64,000 nt of DNA from Utricularia gibba (taxonomy: Eukaryota; Streptophyta; Magnoliopsida; Lamiales; Lentibulariaceae), in contig NEEC01000012.1 in NCBI GenBank assembly GCA_002189035.1, positions 2,418,001 through 2,482,000 on the forward strand, in the 5' to 3' direction. A model generated the notes under the pieces. That model was not told the DNA's origin. It saw nothing but the letters and a program-made list of their open reading frames with translations, and ran no database searches. Made by a program: the position numbers and the translations under genes. Shown here one piece after another: positions 54,501-64,000 of this stretch (position 1 is the first letter of the stretch; each line of letters opens with the position of its first letter).

Positions 54501-56046
54501 TCTTTTAATAATAAATTATAAAAATCTCGTATTTATAATTTTCATATATGCCGTGGACCAATAACTGATCCAATTTGATTTAAATTCATAATTTAAATAA
54601 CATATGTGTCTAATTTTTTATTAAATAGTGTCAACGGAATGTTTGGTTAGTTGATTTATATTTTTATTAGTTTAGATTATTTAGATTTAAATAAACCCAA
54701 ATATGTAGGTATAAAAATATTCATATTCCTTTTTTAAATATACATATACCCATATATAAAGTTAATATGTAAATATAAGTATACCAGTTTGATATAATTA
54801 TATCTATATATCAAATAAAAATATTTTATTGAAACTATTATAAACCAATCTTATATTTTCAAATCAAACAAGGTGTGAGGATGTGCGACTGCACATAATA
54901 CAAGGGTGTTATTGTGGGTAGGCCGAGTGGGGGAGGATATGATATCATGATCATTAATAATATAATTATAAAGTACGCGTTACATGTATTATTAGTGTGA
55001 CATGTGACATTTACAGCCCCATATCCATGTTGTGGACCTGGAAAACAGACATGATTTGCGTACCCTAAGAGGATGCGTATGTTGACTGCTCAGAGATGTA
55101 GTCATCCATGTGATGGATGGATGATGCCTGGTGGAGTCATGGATCCACCCACCTCCCACATCACGCCTCGTTTTTCTCTCCAATATTCCAAATATTATTC
55201 TTATTAAACGTAAATTAAATAAATTCATTTGATGGTAATTTTGTATCCAATTTTTCAAAAAATGATGTATTTGGTACGAGATGAATGAGTTCGTGTTTAA
55301 GCTGGGAATGGAATCGGTGATATTTGTGCACCGGGTGCGCGGATTCGTTATACGTTGGTTTTTTTTATTTTAATATTTTTAATTATTAATTTTAAAAATA
55401 AAGATTTGTTTATTTATTTAACTAATCAAAATACTAATCAATTCAATTGATTTTATCATATTTTTGTTCATCTTCATTTCGAATGCTTGATCATCAATTA
55501 TGGAATGATATAGTTATACATTATTCAAAGTTAGATATCATCGCTCATCCGTATTTGGTACCAGATGAATTCGTGTTTAAGTTGATTTTCTTTTGTTTTT
55601 TTTTTTTTTTAGAGTGGATCTGGTGGTACGTCCCAAGTGCGTTGCAGGATACCTATCCTGGAAAGCAACGGCGTATTGGCATCGGCGTCAGGGGACCAGA
55701 GAAGGTTAAAAGCTGGAGACACTCTGGAGCGGCTTCTGTTTTGGTATTGTAGGGTAGCGGCATCTCCCTTTTTGGAGATTGGGTCATCGGCGTGGTATTC
55801 GATGTGATTAGGGAGGGATGATGACATGTGGAAGGATTTACCGCCGGGAAAAGTGATTCTCTTGGAGAACAGAGGAGAGGAGGTCGAGAACTGGAACCAT
55901 TGGGCTCCGGTCGGTGTATGTGACGGACCGGGAGCGGCCCAATATGGTGGCCCTGGAAGGGTAAAAATGTAATTCAGGTGGCCGGAGCAATCCCGTTTCT
56001 CTGGATATCTCGATCTTCTTCTGTTGGGACGTGAATTGAATCGGAG
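51535..56046. other. Long spacer between the BOI-type gene and Iojap
   Basis: About 4.5 kb. It holds a (CAGA)n patch at 53038-53062, pyrimidine-rich and CACGTG/ACGT motifs near 53510, two unassigned minus-strand ORFs (54156-54413 and 55609-56076) and a short imperfect direct repeat (55266-55300 and 55552-55586). Otherwise AT-rich with no family match. Confidence 0.4.
54156..54413 (-). CDS. Unassigned small ORF
   Basis: An 85-codon frame starting at a true ATG (54413), Pro/Ser/Asp-rich with a run of six serines coded by an ATG/ATC-like trinucleotide repeat, and ending KEWC. It has no signal peptide, membrane segment or motif I recognise. It sits in a GC-richer patch of a gene-poor spacer. It could be a real orphan gene, part of a transcript leader, or chance. 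Confidence 0.2.
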   Translation of the reverse strand: MSCWLSPSAINSRSNLLDPSHDMNPEETPPRQNQFLNLPPDWGPWGSPRHAHDDQDSSSSSSWSIMQDHGSLRNNTRHVAIKEWC

Positions 56047-56076
56047 ATGAAGATATGCTCCGCCGCACATTGTCAT
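55609..56076 (-). CDS. Unassigned ORF antisense to the Iojap start
   Basis: 155 codons from an ATG at 56076, overlapping the first 30 bases of Iojap on the other strand. The translation (includes KRITFPGGKSFHMSSSLPNH and LLWSPDADANTPLLSRIG) matches no family I know. The GC-rich promoter DNA here may keep frames open by chance. A divergent transcript is possible but unsupported. Confidence 0.18.
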   Translation of the reverse strand: MTMCGGAYLHLRFNSRPNRRRSRYPEKRDCSGHLNYIFTLPGPPYWAAPGPSHTPTGAQWFQFSTSSPLFSKRITFPGGKSFHMSSSLPNHIEYHADDPISKKGDAATLQYQNRSRSRVSPAFNLLWSPDADANTPLLSRIGILQRTWDVPPDPL

Positions 56077-57468
56077 GGGATCGCTTCATTCACCGTTGGT
56101 CCGACCCGTTCCCGGCGGGGATATGGTGATGGTTTTGCGGCTCCCAGAACTCTCTATTTTTCAGGATGCTTCAGTGGCAGGGGGTTTCCGCAGAGAACTC
56201 TTCTTCGCGAGTCGTCGTTTCATGTCGTTGCTGCGGGCGAAGTGAGTTTTCAATTTTATTCCTCTGGGAGGGTGTTTTCTGTCCTTTTCTCGAGCTGGGA
56301 TATTGTTTTGTTTCTACTCCCTAATCTGTCAGCTTAAATCTTGAAAAACTTTCATATGTTTGATGTCAAATGCGTTAATTCAAGGTGCTCACAGAGCTCT
56401 GCGTTTTAATATATGAGTGAGCAAGCCCTGCATTCGGATGAAATTGAATGTGGCTTCACAATTCTGCAGAATGTGAGTGAAGACGCTGATGAAGTGTATG
56501 ATGAATTGCTCAAGAAGCACGGGAAGGTGGTTTACAGAAGAAATGGCCAAAAAGATGCTTCTATCTCTGAGGTTGATGACGACGCCGAAAGCTTATCCTG
56601 TAAGCTTCTCAATGCACTCCTAGAGTTGCCACATTTTCAATGAACATGATCTTACCTTAGTAGTTGTTAAGTTCATGATTTGTTTTCTCGAGGGTTGGCT
56701 TCTGTCGAATCATTGATCTGTCACATCGGACAAGAACCATGTGCAAGATGATTTCAAGGTTTCTCAGCCTCGAAGCTTGATCATATACTTTTCTGGGTCT
56801 GATATGCAGTTGCTGTGGCAATGGCTAAGGTTGCTAGTGATGTCAAGGCTGCAGACATAAGGGTTCTCTTTGTGAAGCCTCTCGTTTACTGGACTCGGTT
56901 CTTCATCATCGCTACTGCCTTCTCTCGTCCTCAAATCGACGCCATTGGGTAAGCAACTTGTGTACCCATCTATCCTCTCAAATTTGTATCCAGCCAACTG
57001 GGAAGTCGAGTCAATACATACCCACATCATCAACGAATCCAGAGGGAACCCACAAGTAACAAGTGGATGCTTCTTTCTGTTCTGGTTTCAGGTCAAGAAT
57101 CAGGGACTTGGCTGAAAGTCAGTACGGAAGAACAGCAACAGGGGATACCAAACCCAACTCATGGACTTTGTTAGACTTTGGTACGCCTTCATTCCACCCT
57201 TGCCATGATTTCTACATCTCTTGCTTCAGAACTGTGTTATGGCGATAAAAACGAGCACAGAGAGGCATCTTCTGTGTCACTACAACATTTGAAGTGGTTA
57301 CTTATCCAAATGCATCTTTGGTTGGTTGCAGGTGATGTAGTGGTGCACATTTTTCTTCCTCAGCAGAGAGCTTTCTACGAGCTGGAGGAGTTCTATGGGA
57401 ATGCAACGCTCATTCCATTGCCTTTCGAGGTTCAACCGCCAGCTCAAAAACCGCAACACTTGCAATGA
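56047..57468 (+). CDS. Protein Iojap, chloroplastic (RsfS/DUF143 ribosome silencing factor)
   Basis: Plastid member of the RsfS family, which binds ribosomal protein uL14 and blocks joining of ribosomal subunits; maize iojap mutants lose plastid ribosomes. Exons: 56047-56241, 56470-56599, 56810-56948, 57092-57180, 57332-57468; 229 aa. Residues 1-65 are transit-peptide-like. The RsfS core starts in exon 3: AVAMAKVASDVKAADIRVLFVKPLVYWTRFFIIATAFSR (in two halves around VLFVKP), then GDTKPNSWTLLDFGDVVVHIF and the closing QRAFYELEEFYGNATLIPL. The plant-specific DADEVYDELLKKHGKVVYRRNG linker is in exon 2. Phases agree and no lesion is seen. Confidence 0.94.
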
Positions 57469-57884
57469 AAAGGATTTACTAATGAAGCCAAGCCTTTTGC
57501 TGCACTGTGATTCTGGGTTATGGGAACCGTTTTTAGAACCGGTTTAATCTGATCATGGACCGGGTCATGCTCTAGGTAGTTTATTTTTAATTTGAAATTA
57601 ATATTACGTCACATTTTTAAATTAATAATTCTTAAATTTTGACAAAATTTCAGGACAAGAGCACATAACATGAAACGGGCTCAAGTGAATGCTTGGCCCA
57701 ATTTGCTGTGTTCGGATAACGTCTCACGGTGGCTTCCAATCGTCGTCCTCACAAATTCTGCAAAAGCATCGGATGAAGAAGGTACATATCACTCCAACAT
57801 TCATCCGGTCACCAGCTTTCCTCCGTGAGGGTGAGTTGTGAGTGTAATGAGGTTTGAGTTTCAGTAGTTTCGTTGCTCTACTTA
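57469..57884. other. Spacer between Iojap and the PPR gene
   Basis: Iojap 3' UTR and PPR promoter/leader. AGCCCA/TTGGCCCA-type motifs near 57690-57700. No gene. Confidence 0.45.
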
Positions 57885-59584
57885 ATGGCTACTCTGCTAC
57901 ATTCGTCGACTCCGATGGTGAAAACTTCACCGGAGTATGCTAAAAGGTCTCCGATTTTTCACGCCCATGTTCCGAAATTGCATTCTTTCCCGCTCAGCGA
58001 TGGGTTTGCGAAAGCTTTGTCTTCAACTTCTGTGACTATGTTTCCTAGAGATAACGTCTTCACATTACCCAATTGGAGATCAGGTAGAACTGAGCAAAAG
58101 GCTAGAGAAATTAAGCTGAATGATGCGTTTTCGTATTTGGAGTACATGGTGGCCAAAGGGCAAAGACCCGATGTAGCAAATGCCACCCAGCTTTTGTACG
58201 ATCTTTGCAAAGCGAATAAGTTGAAGAAAGCAATCAGGCTTATGGAGATGATGGTGAAATCTGGCAGCATTCCTGATCCATCTTGCTATACTTTCTTGGT
58301 GAATCATTTGTGCAGGAGAGGGAATGTCGGCCACGCAATGCAGTTGGTTGAAAGGATGGAGGAATGTGGGTACTCAACGAATACAGTGACATACAATGCT
58401 ATTGTTCGAGGGCTTTGTATCCGTGGAAGCTTGAGGCAGAGTTTGCAGTTCCTGGACAGGTTGATGGAGAAGGGGGTTGCTCCTAATGCATTCACGTACA
58501 CCATCCTGCTCGAGGCTGCCTACAAAGAGAAGGGAGTTGATGAGGCGATTAAGCTCCTGGATGATCTAATAGCCAAAGGGGGAATCCCAATCTGGTGAGC
58601 TATAATGTTATACTTACTGGTTTGTGCAAGGAGGGTAGGATGGAGGAAGCCATGAAACTCTTCAGGGACTTGCCTGTGAGGGGGTTTAATCCCAATGTGG
58701 TGAGCTACAATATTCTGCTGAGGAGTTTGTGCTATGGAGAGCACTGGGAAGATGCAAAAACGCTCTTATCAGAGATGGTTGGTGATGATCTAGCGCCTTC
58801 CTTTGTGACGTATAACATCTTGATCGGATCACTGTCTTTTCATGGTCGGACGCTTGAGGCTGTGCAAGTGTTGGAAGAGTTGTCCAGAAGTGAAGAACTT
58901 AAACCAGATGCATCAAGCTACAATCCGATTCTAGCTCGGCTCTGCAAGGAAAGGAAGGTGGATGATGTTGTTAAGCTGCTAGATCAGATGATCTCAAGAA
59001 GTTGCAGTCCAAATGAAGGAACATACAACGCCATAGCTCTTCTCTGCGAGGAGGGAATGGTGCAAGAGGCGCTCTCTGTGCTTCGGACGTTGCGGAATGA
59101 AGAAGATACATCGATTCATGACTACTACAGGAATGTCATCTCTAGTTTATGCAGGAAGGGCAACACTTATCCTGCGTTTCAGCTGCTCCCTGGAATGGCT
59201 TCATTTGGATTCACACCGGACTCGTACACATACTCATCCCTGATACGGGGGTTGTGCTTGGAGAGAATGCTGTTCGCTGCCGTGAATGTGATTGAAATCA
59301 TGGAAGAAAGCGGGCATGGTATTGATGTTGATAACTTCAACGCCCTGGTGCTTGGATTGTGCAAATGCAAAAGGACAGACTTGGCACTGCAAGTGTTCGA
59401 AGCCATGATCAGCAAAGGGTGTGTGCCGAATGAGACGACTTACACCATTTTGGTGGAAGGACTGATTCATGAACAAGAGAAGGAGCTTGCATCAGTGCTG
59501 TTGACAGAGTTGAATATTAGACATGTTGTGAGCAGGAGCACGGTTGAAAGGCTTACTATGCAGTATGAACTTCAGCCACAGTGA
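57885..59584 (+). pseudogene. P-type pentatricopeptide repeat protein (At1g79080-like), one-base frameshift
   Basis: Organellar (probably chloroplast) RNA-binding protein. A transit-like N terminus is followed by about a dozen 35-residue PPR motifs (for example NTVTYNAIVRGLCIRGSLRQ, NAFTYTILLEAAYKEKGV, NVVSYNILLRSLCYGEHWED, NETTYTILVEGLIHEQEKE). No E/DYW extension, so P class. Intronless, normal for PPR genes. The frame stops after LIAKGGIPIW and resumes one base out of phase as NPNLVSYNVILTGLCKEGRM. The G run at 58578-58582 has five bases where six give AKGGNPNLVSYNV and a continuous 566-aa protein. The downstream 330 residues remain open, which argues for an assembly error or a very recent mutation. 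The ATG at 57885 is the first in frame. Confidence 0.85.
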
Positions 59585-59900
59585 GTAGCCTTTGTGCACC
59601 TCATTTTTCTCAGGATTCTTGGTAGCTAGCTACTAAAGAAAAATTAGCTTCCCTATACAAGCATCTTTGCAACCTACAGTGTACATGTTTTCTCATGAAC
59701 AATCGACTAAGAAAACCATCATTTTAGGCATAATGATATGTGAAACCAAGAAATTCATTGGGCTAAACCTCGTCCATAAGAGAGAACAAAAAGAGATTAA
59801 GCACAACTGGAGTTTAACTTCATGACAGAAAGATGGAACTACAAAGTGCACATCAGGTGGTAGTTCACCGAGGTCATTCAAAGCCCCTTTCCAACGTTGT
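59585..59900. other. Convergent 3' spacer (PPR / eL41)
   Basis: 3' UTRs of two convergent genes. Nothing else seen. Confidence 0.5.
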
Positions 59901-60513
59901 TTACTTGGATCGCTGCCTCATCTTTCTTCTCTTTCTCTTCAGCCTCCTCATACGCTTCTTCTTCCACTGCAAACAAAAAGAGTGTATTGATTGTATTCAG
60001 CAACGAAACAACAATATGTAGAAGATGAAAAGACTAAGTAAATTGATGAATCAAGATGGGAACACTTTGTTCTACAAATTTATAGAAATCTACGGATGAC
60101 TGAAAACTAGCACATAAAAAACCGATAACGATTGCATTTCAACTCTCGACAGAAGACCAATTAACAGATAATTGAAACTACCAACAACACATAAAGAACA
60201 AGAGGAATCCCAGCAAAATGCTAACTGTAAACAACATTAAGAAACTAGAAACACATCAAATCTTTTCAAGAAAAAAAGTGTGAAAAAAGAATAGTAAACC
60301 AACGCAGAGACGGCCACTCACGAAAACCTCATGATGGAAATGTAACCCCCCCGGCTATATAATTGAAAAAAAAAACAAAAAAAGCTTGAAGAAACCCAGA
60401 GACACGGACTAAGATTCAACATAACGCGTCCTGAACTATAGAGAGCAACACACGAAACATCAAATCATGATTGAAAATGTGTGAGAATTGCGAAGCCTTA
60501 CCTTCGCCCTCAT
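59901..60513 (-). CDS. RPL41: 60S ribosomal protein eL41
   Basis: The smallest eukaryotic ribosomal protein, 25 residues, extremely basic, bridging the two subunits. Exons: 60502-60513 (MRAK) and 59901-59966 (WKKKRMRRLKRKRRKMRQRS then K and stop). The sequence equals the near-universal eL41. The intron is about 535 bases with standard GTAAGG...TTTGCAG borders. Far below ORF-length thresholds, so easily missed. Telo-box and site II motifs are upstream. Confidence 0.97.
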
Positions 60514-60597
60514 GTTCCCTCAGACACTTTACTCGCTATCCTTCTTCCTCTTCAGCGCGATATGATCCATACGGCGTTCAGATTATAAATACCTGAG

Positions 60598-60732
60598 AAA
60601 CCCTAATCTCAGAAGGAATTACAAACTCGAAATAGCCCATAAACATTTTCCTTTTTGGGCCCTAGCCCATCACACGAAATCAAATTGGAATAGCCCAATA
60701 ATGGCCCCATTCATGTTAGACAGCTTAGCCCA
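60598..60732. promoter_or_regulatory. Telo-box and site II cluster upstream of eL41
   Basis: AAACCCTA at 60598-60605, and five TGGGCC/AGCCCA motifs at about 60634, 60656, 60664, 60692 and 60727. Dense site II plus a telo-box is the standard plant ribosomal-protein promoter grammar. Confidence 0.65.
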
Positions 60733-62739
60733 TTAGACACGTTTGGAAGTTGAAGCGAAGGCAAACTTTCTGCCTTCTTTCAATTTGCTCGCATGCAGGC
60801 AGTTTCAGCCTTCATGTTCATTCACTGTAGTGGCTGCTGTGCCTCGTGTTACAGCCTGTGATGGGGAGCTGTTATGTTTGTTGATGTATTATAATAACAA
60901 ACAATTTAATATCGAAATTTGAAATTAAAATAATCTATTTAAAAATTATTATATTCTAATATAATTCATATTTTTTATATATTTGAATTTTACATGTAAT
61001 TGTATGATCTACCAAATTCTTAATTTCGATATGCATAACATACTTTTGATCCAGCATCCTCAAACCGTGCGGCAATGGTTCCAAGTCTGGTTGTAGTCTG
61101 CTTGTTTGAACCGACTTAGACACAAGGTAATTCCTTCAGCTTATTCAGTTTTCCCAGAATGGAGTCTCGTATGCTAAATCACCCTGCCTCAAATTTGAGT
61201 CTATAAATTTAGAGAACTGTTCAGCTTTCAACAGCTAGCTAGGTGTCTGTTCGAAGGTCTCTGTAGCGCCCCATTTTTTGATATGGAAATCTAAAAGTAA
61301 CAAGTGGTGGAATTGCCTCAGAATTCTTTGCTTCTGTCCGACTTGAGATACTAATCTCTAACAAGTATCAAATCATATCCATGTTACCAGTTCTTATTTT
61401 CAAAATCTGGAGATACTGAGTGGAATATCTCAATCCTCTGATTTTTAAGGTCAATGGAGATGAAGATATAGGGCTTGAAAGTTCAAAAAAGTAAGGTAAA
61501 GACTGTCATGTTTGGAAAGCGAGTGAGCAACTTGGTAACTGCAGTTCTGGTGCTTGGGTTCCAGTTTCATTGTACTATGCTCACAGTCCAATCTTCCAGC
61601 CTTGATTTCGGGTTCTACTGTACTGCACAGAAATGACTGATGTGATCCCACAGACAGGCTCATGGTACAGCTACGGAGTATGCAAGGGCAAGCTTCCATT
61701 AAAAATCCAAAGCTCCATAAAACTACTCCACTTAACTTGTTTTAAGCAAGGCAGAGATAGAGCCTTGCAGTAGCTCAAAGATACCCAAACACCACCCCCT
61801 GCTCCACTGTGAATTCAGCAGCGTCTGGTGCCTGATCAGAAGTGGTGTCATGGCTGAAAACAGCAGGGAGATGGCAGCTCGTTGTCCTCCCAAGTCCATG
61901 CTTCCCTCCCATTACTCAGAAGAAGACGCGCAGCACATTGAGACTTGAGATCTTCTTCAACATGATCAGATACGGAATCCTCAGCATTTGTGTCGTGTAT
62001 TCCCATTTTCAGGAGCCTAGATCTCAGACTCAGAACCCCAAGATAACAAAGAGACAACATCAATCTCATTGCAATTGAATTTATTACAAGAAAACATGAT
62101 CGATGATGAGACAGAGTGTACTAACTGAGGCGCTGGGAGACAGTGTAAGATTTGGATAGATTTTGTAGGATGTGGGCCCCAGTGAAATTAGTCAAAATGA
62201 AATAAAATAACATATCTTGGGACTTGAATGGCCTACACCTCCACCCCACTGTTTAATTCGAGCATCGCTTTTTTCTCACCATCCACACTCCCACGTACCC
62301 ATTCTCGTATCCAAGCAAATCCCATCATTCCCAAAATTTTCAAATTAATGTCAAATTTAATTAATTTTTTGTGGATGTAAAAAAAGTTATATAAATACGA
62401 TGATTATTTTTTCTCATAATTTCTGACATATATTCAATTAGACAAAAAATTGGTTATGATTTTTTTAAAAAATATTTCACAAATAATTTTATTATCAAAT
62501 GAATGATGGTTCATACAAATATAAATTTAGAAATGTTAATTACTTTATTTTATTAAAATTATTTTTAAAAAGGTGATTTTGAAGACAGAAGACTACATAT
62601 AATTATAGTACTTTATTATATATAAGAGAAAATAAGGATTATTACTTTTTAGTATAATTTCAATTTGAAATGTTGTGTTTGAAAAACTATGGTTATATTA
62701 CAATTCTTTAAATCATGAATTGTTCATAATAATGATTGG

Positions 62740-62795
62740 ATTAAATTCAAATCGTTTTAAAATAATAAAATAAATCACAATTCAATTTAACTCGT
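62740..62795. repeat. Dispersed AT-rich repeat (pairs with 32870-32966)
   Basis: Second copy of the repeat described at 32870; diverged and with unclear ends. Confidence 0.45.
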
Positions 62796-63277
62796 GATTA
62801 AATGTTTTAAATTGTAAAAGTTCATGATTTTTTTATGATTAAAATACTCCCGATGAATTAAATGTAGATTGTGAAATTATTGGTTTTCCGAGTTACCACA
62901 TGCTTTATCATGATTTTAATTTTAAAATTATAGAAATATTTTTTATGAAAAATGTGACTAGTTTCCTTTTATTTTAAATTCTTTTTTTAGAAATAAATTC
63001 CAATAAAAGTCTCTGAAACCTAGTGGCACACAGTATTTGACTTTATTTTTTTAATTATCGCGAGTAAAAAAGTTGAGAATTTTTTGTATTAAAAAAATAA
63101 TAACACAGCTCCATTCCAAGGCCTTTGAAATTTGGCAGTATCTTCCAAGGCATGGCACCAAGATCTTCTCTTCAGATCTTCCCTTCCCCACTTCTAAAAC
63201 TCCCTCCCACCGGCAACCCCACTTCGCCCACCACCTCCTCCTCCTCCTCCTCGACAACGACGGCGGCGACCGAAGAA

Positions 63278-63686
63278 ATGGCGGGTACGGAGCCCCAGTT
63301 TCACATCCTGGCCGTCGATGACAGCGCCGTCGACAGAAAGCTCATCGAACGCCTCCTCAAAGCCTGCTCCTTCAAAGGTAAGGGAATAAACCCTTCCGCC
63401 CTTTCGTTCTTCGCCGCGATTCTCTCATTTCTCAGGCGGGCTTCTTCTGCTCCCTTCCCTTCCACAGTAACGGCGGTTGATTCCGGGAGCAAGGCGTTGG
63501 AGCTCCTCCGACGGAGCCACGATCATTCCCACGTAATTAACTCGGTTTATTTTTTAATTACCAGAGGGTAAAACTTCTAAACGGTAACTTTTTTTTACTG
63601 GGGCTCAGGACGCAGACGTCCATCTCGTAATTACGGACTACTGTATGCCAGAGATGTCTGGGTACGATCTACTCCGGAAAATCAAG
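63278..63686 (+). CDS. Type-A response regulator (ARR8/9-like), 5' part only
   Basis: Cytokinin-induced negative regulator that takes phosphate from His-phosphotransfer proteins. Visible exons: 63278-63377, 63468-63532, 63609-63686, in consistent phase; the gene continues past the window in an intron that begins at 63687. The receiver domain starts at once: [20 protein letters not shown] (acidic DD pair), [14 protein letters not shown], and the phospho-acceptor Asp in [20 protein letters not shown]. The conserved Lys block lies beyond the edge. The start directly before the receiver and the [13 protein letters not shown] motif fit type A rather than type B. Upstream leader is rich in CCT/CTC repeats. 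Exact paralogue unknown. Confidence 0.9.
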
Positions 63687-64000
63687 GTACTTTTCTTTTT
63701 TTTTACACTTTTTTATTCATTTTTAGTTTATTTTTTCCATTTTATTTTGATATTGTATTTATTTTACTTCAATTCCAAAATAGTAAATACCCAAGGTCAA
63801 ATTAATAATAAAAAAACAAGAAAAGAACAGATATTGTGAGATTTGACGTATCTAGCGTGGATAGCCTGTCAGCATCGTGGGCCCCATCTGGCAAACTTGG
63901 ACATGAATGAGAATCTTGTGCGGATCTCGATGGCACATTTTTGTTTTTTCTTTTAAATCTGTTTTATTTTTATGGCACATGATAAAATTATATTGTTGAT
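63687..64000. other. Intron of the response-regulator gene, running off the window
   Basis: Begins with GTACTT after the LRKIK codons, T-rich, with no acceptor leading to a receiver-domain exon before the window ends. Confidence 0.7.

Larger units (their letters stand above)
60514..63277. other. Spacer between eL41 and the response regulator
   Basis: eL41 promoter, a mixed-composition stretch (61050-62160) with only short unrecognised frames, then AT-rich DNA (62300-63060) containing a repeat copy at 62740-62795, and the response-regulator leader from about 63100. No gene recognised. Confidence 0.4.

Noticed and set aside
61451-62069. Frames on both strands between eL41 and the response regulator
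   Set aside because: Short, without homology or splice context.

Overview
This window is nuclear DNA of a flowering plant, almost certainly a eudicot. Evidence: intron-rich genes with GT-AG introns, plant-only families (allantoate amidohydrolase, SHI/STYLISH, B-box, type-A response regulator, Casparian strip integrity factor, PPR), chloroplast transit-type N termini, a eukaryotic tRNA-Ile without encoded CCA, AT-rich spacers and MITE-like repeats. I cannot name the species. I rebuilt exon structures by hand from splice sites, reading-frame phase and recalled family sequence; UTRs are not defined.

Layout: allantoate amidohydrolase (minus, 1025-5192, 12 exons); tRNA-Ile(AAT) (5873-5946); a JINGUBANG-like WD40 protein (minus, 6366-7796); a MATE transporter (minus, 9810-11849); ribosomal protein eS25 (minus, 12854-13899); a GT77-type glycosyltransferase (minus, 14208-15337); a CIF peptide-hormone precursor (plus, 16440-17070); a double B-box protein (minus, 17504-18042); about 5 kb of spacer with a tandem repeat; an SRS/STYLISH factor (minus, 22999-23977); a RHY1A-like RING-H2 ligase (minus, 25737-26998); a nepenthesin-type aspartic protease (plus, 28358-30764); a defensin-like peptide (minus, 31682-32003); a PB1-domain Raf-like kinase (plus, 34718-39308); DEAD-box helicase RH36/Dbp8 (minus, 39655-41934); a plastid FtsH-like HEAGH protein (minus, 42854-44842); KRR1 (minus, 45347-47925); a BOI-type RING protein (plus, 50503-51534); plastid Iojap/RsfS (plus, 56047-57468); a PPR protein (plus, 57885-59584); eL41 (minus, 59901-60513); and the 5' part of a type-A response regulator (plus, from 63278, cut by the window edge).

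There is no operon-like logic, but ribosome-related genes are frequent (eS25, eL41, RH36, KRR1, Iojap). Four of them (eS25, RH36, KRR1, eL41) have TGGGCY/RGCCCA (site II-like) motifs in their upstream regions, and eS25 and eL41 also have an AAACCCTA telo-box.

The most notable observations are: (1) three very small genes that simple ORF calling misses (CIF, defensin-like, eL41); (2) four otherwise intact genes each broken by exactly one missing base in a G or C run (MATE, GT77, KRR1, PPR), a pattern better explained by assembly or basecalling error than by four independent pseudogenes; (3) a GC-AG intron in the allantoate amidohydrolase gene; (4) a possible relic of a second defensin-like gene. 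I found no CRISPR array, phage, or clearly new multi-gene system.
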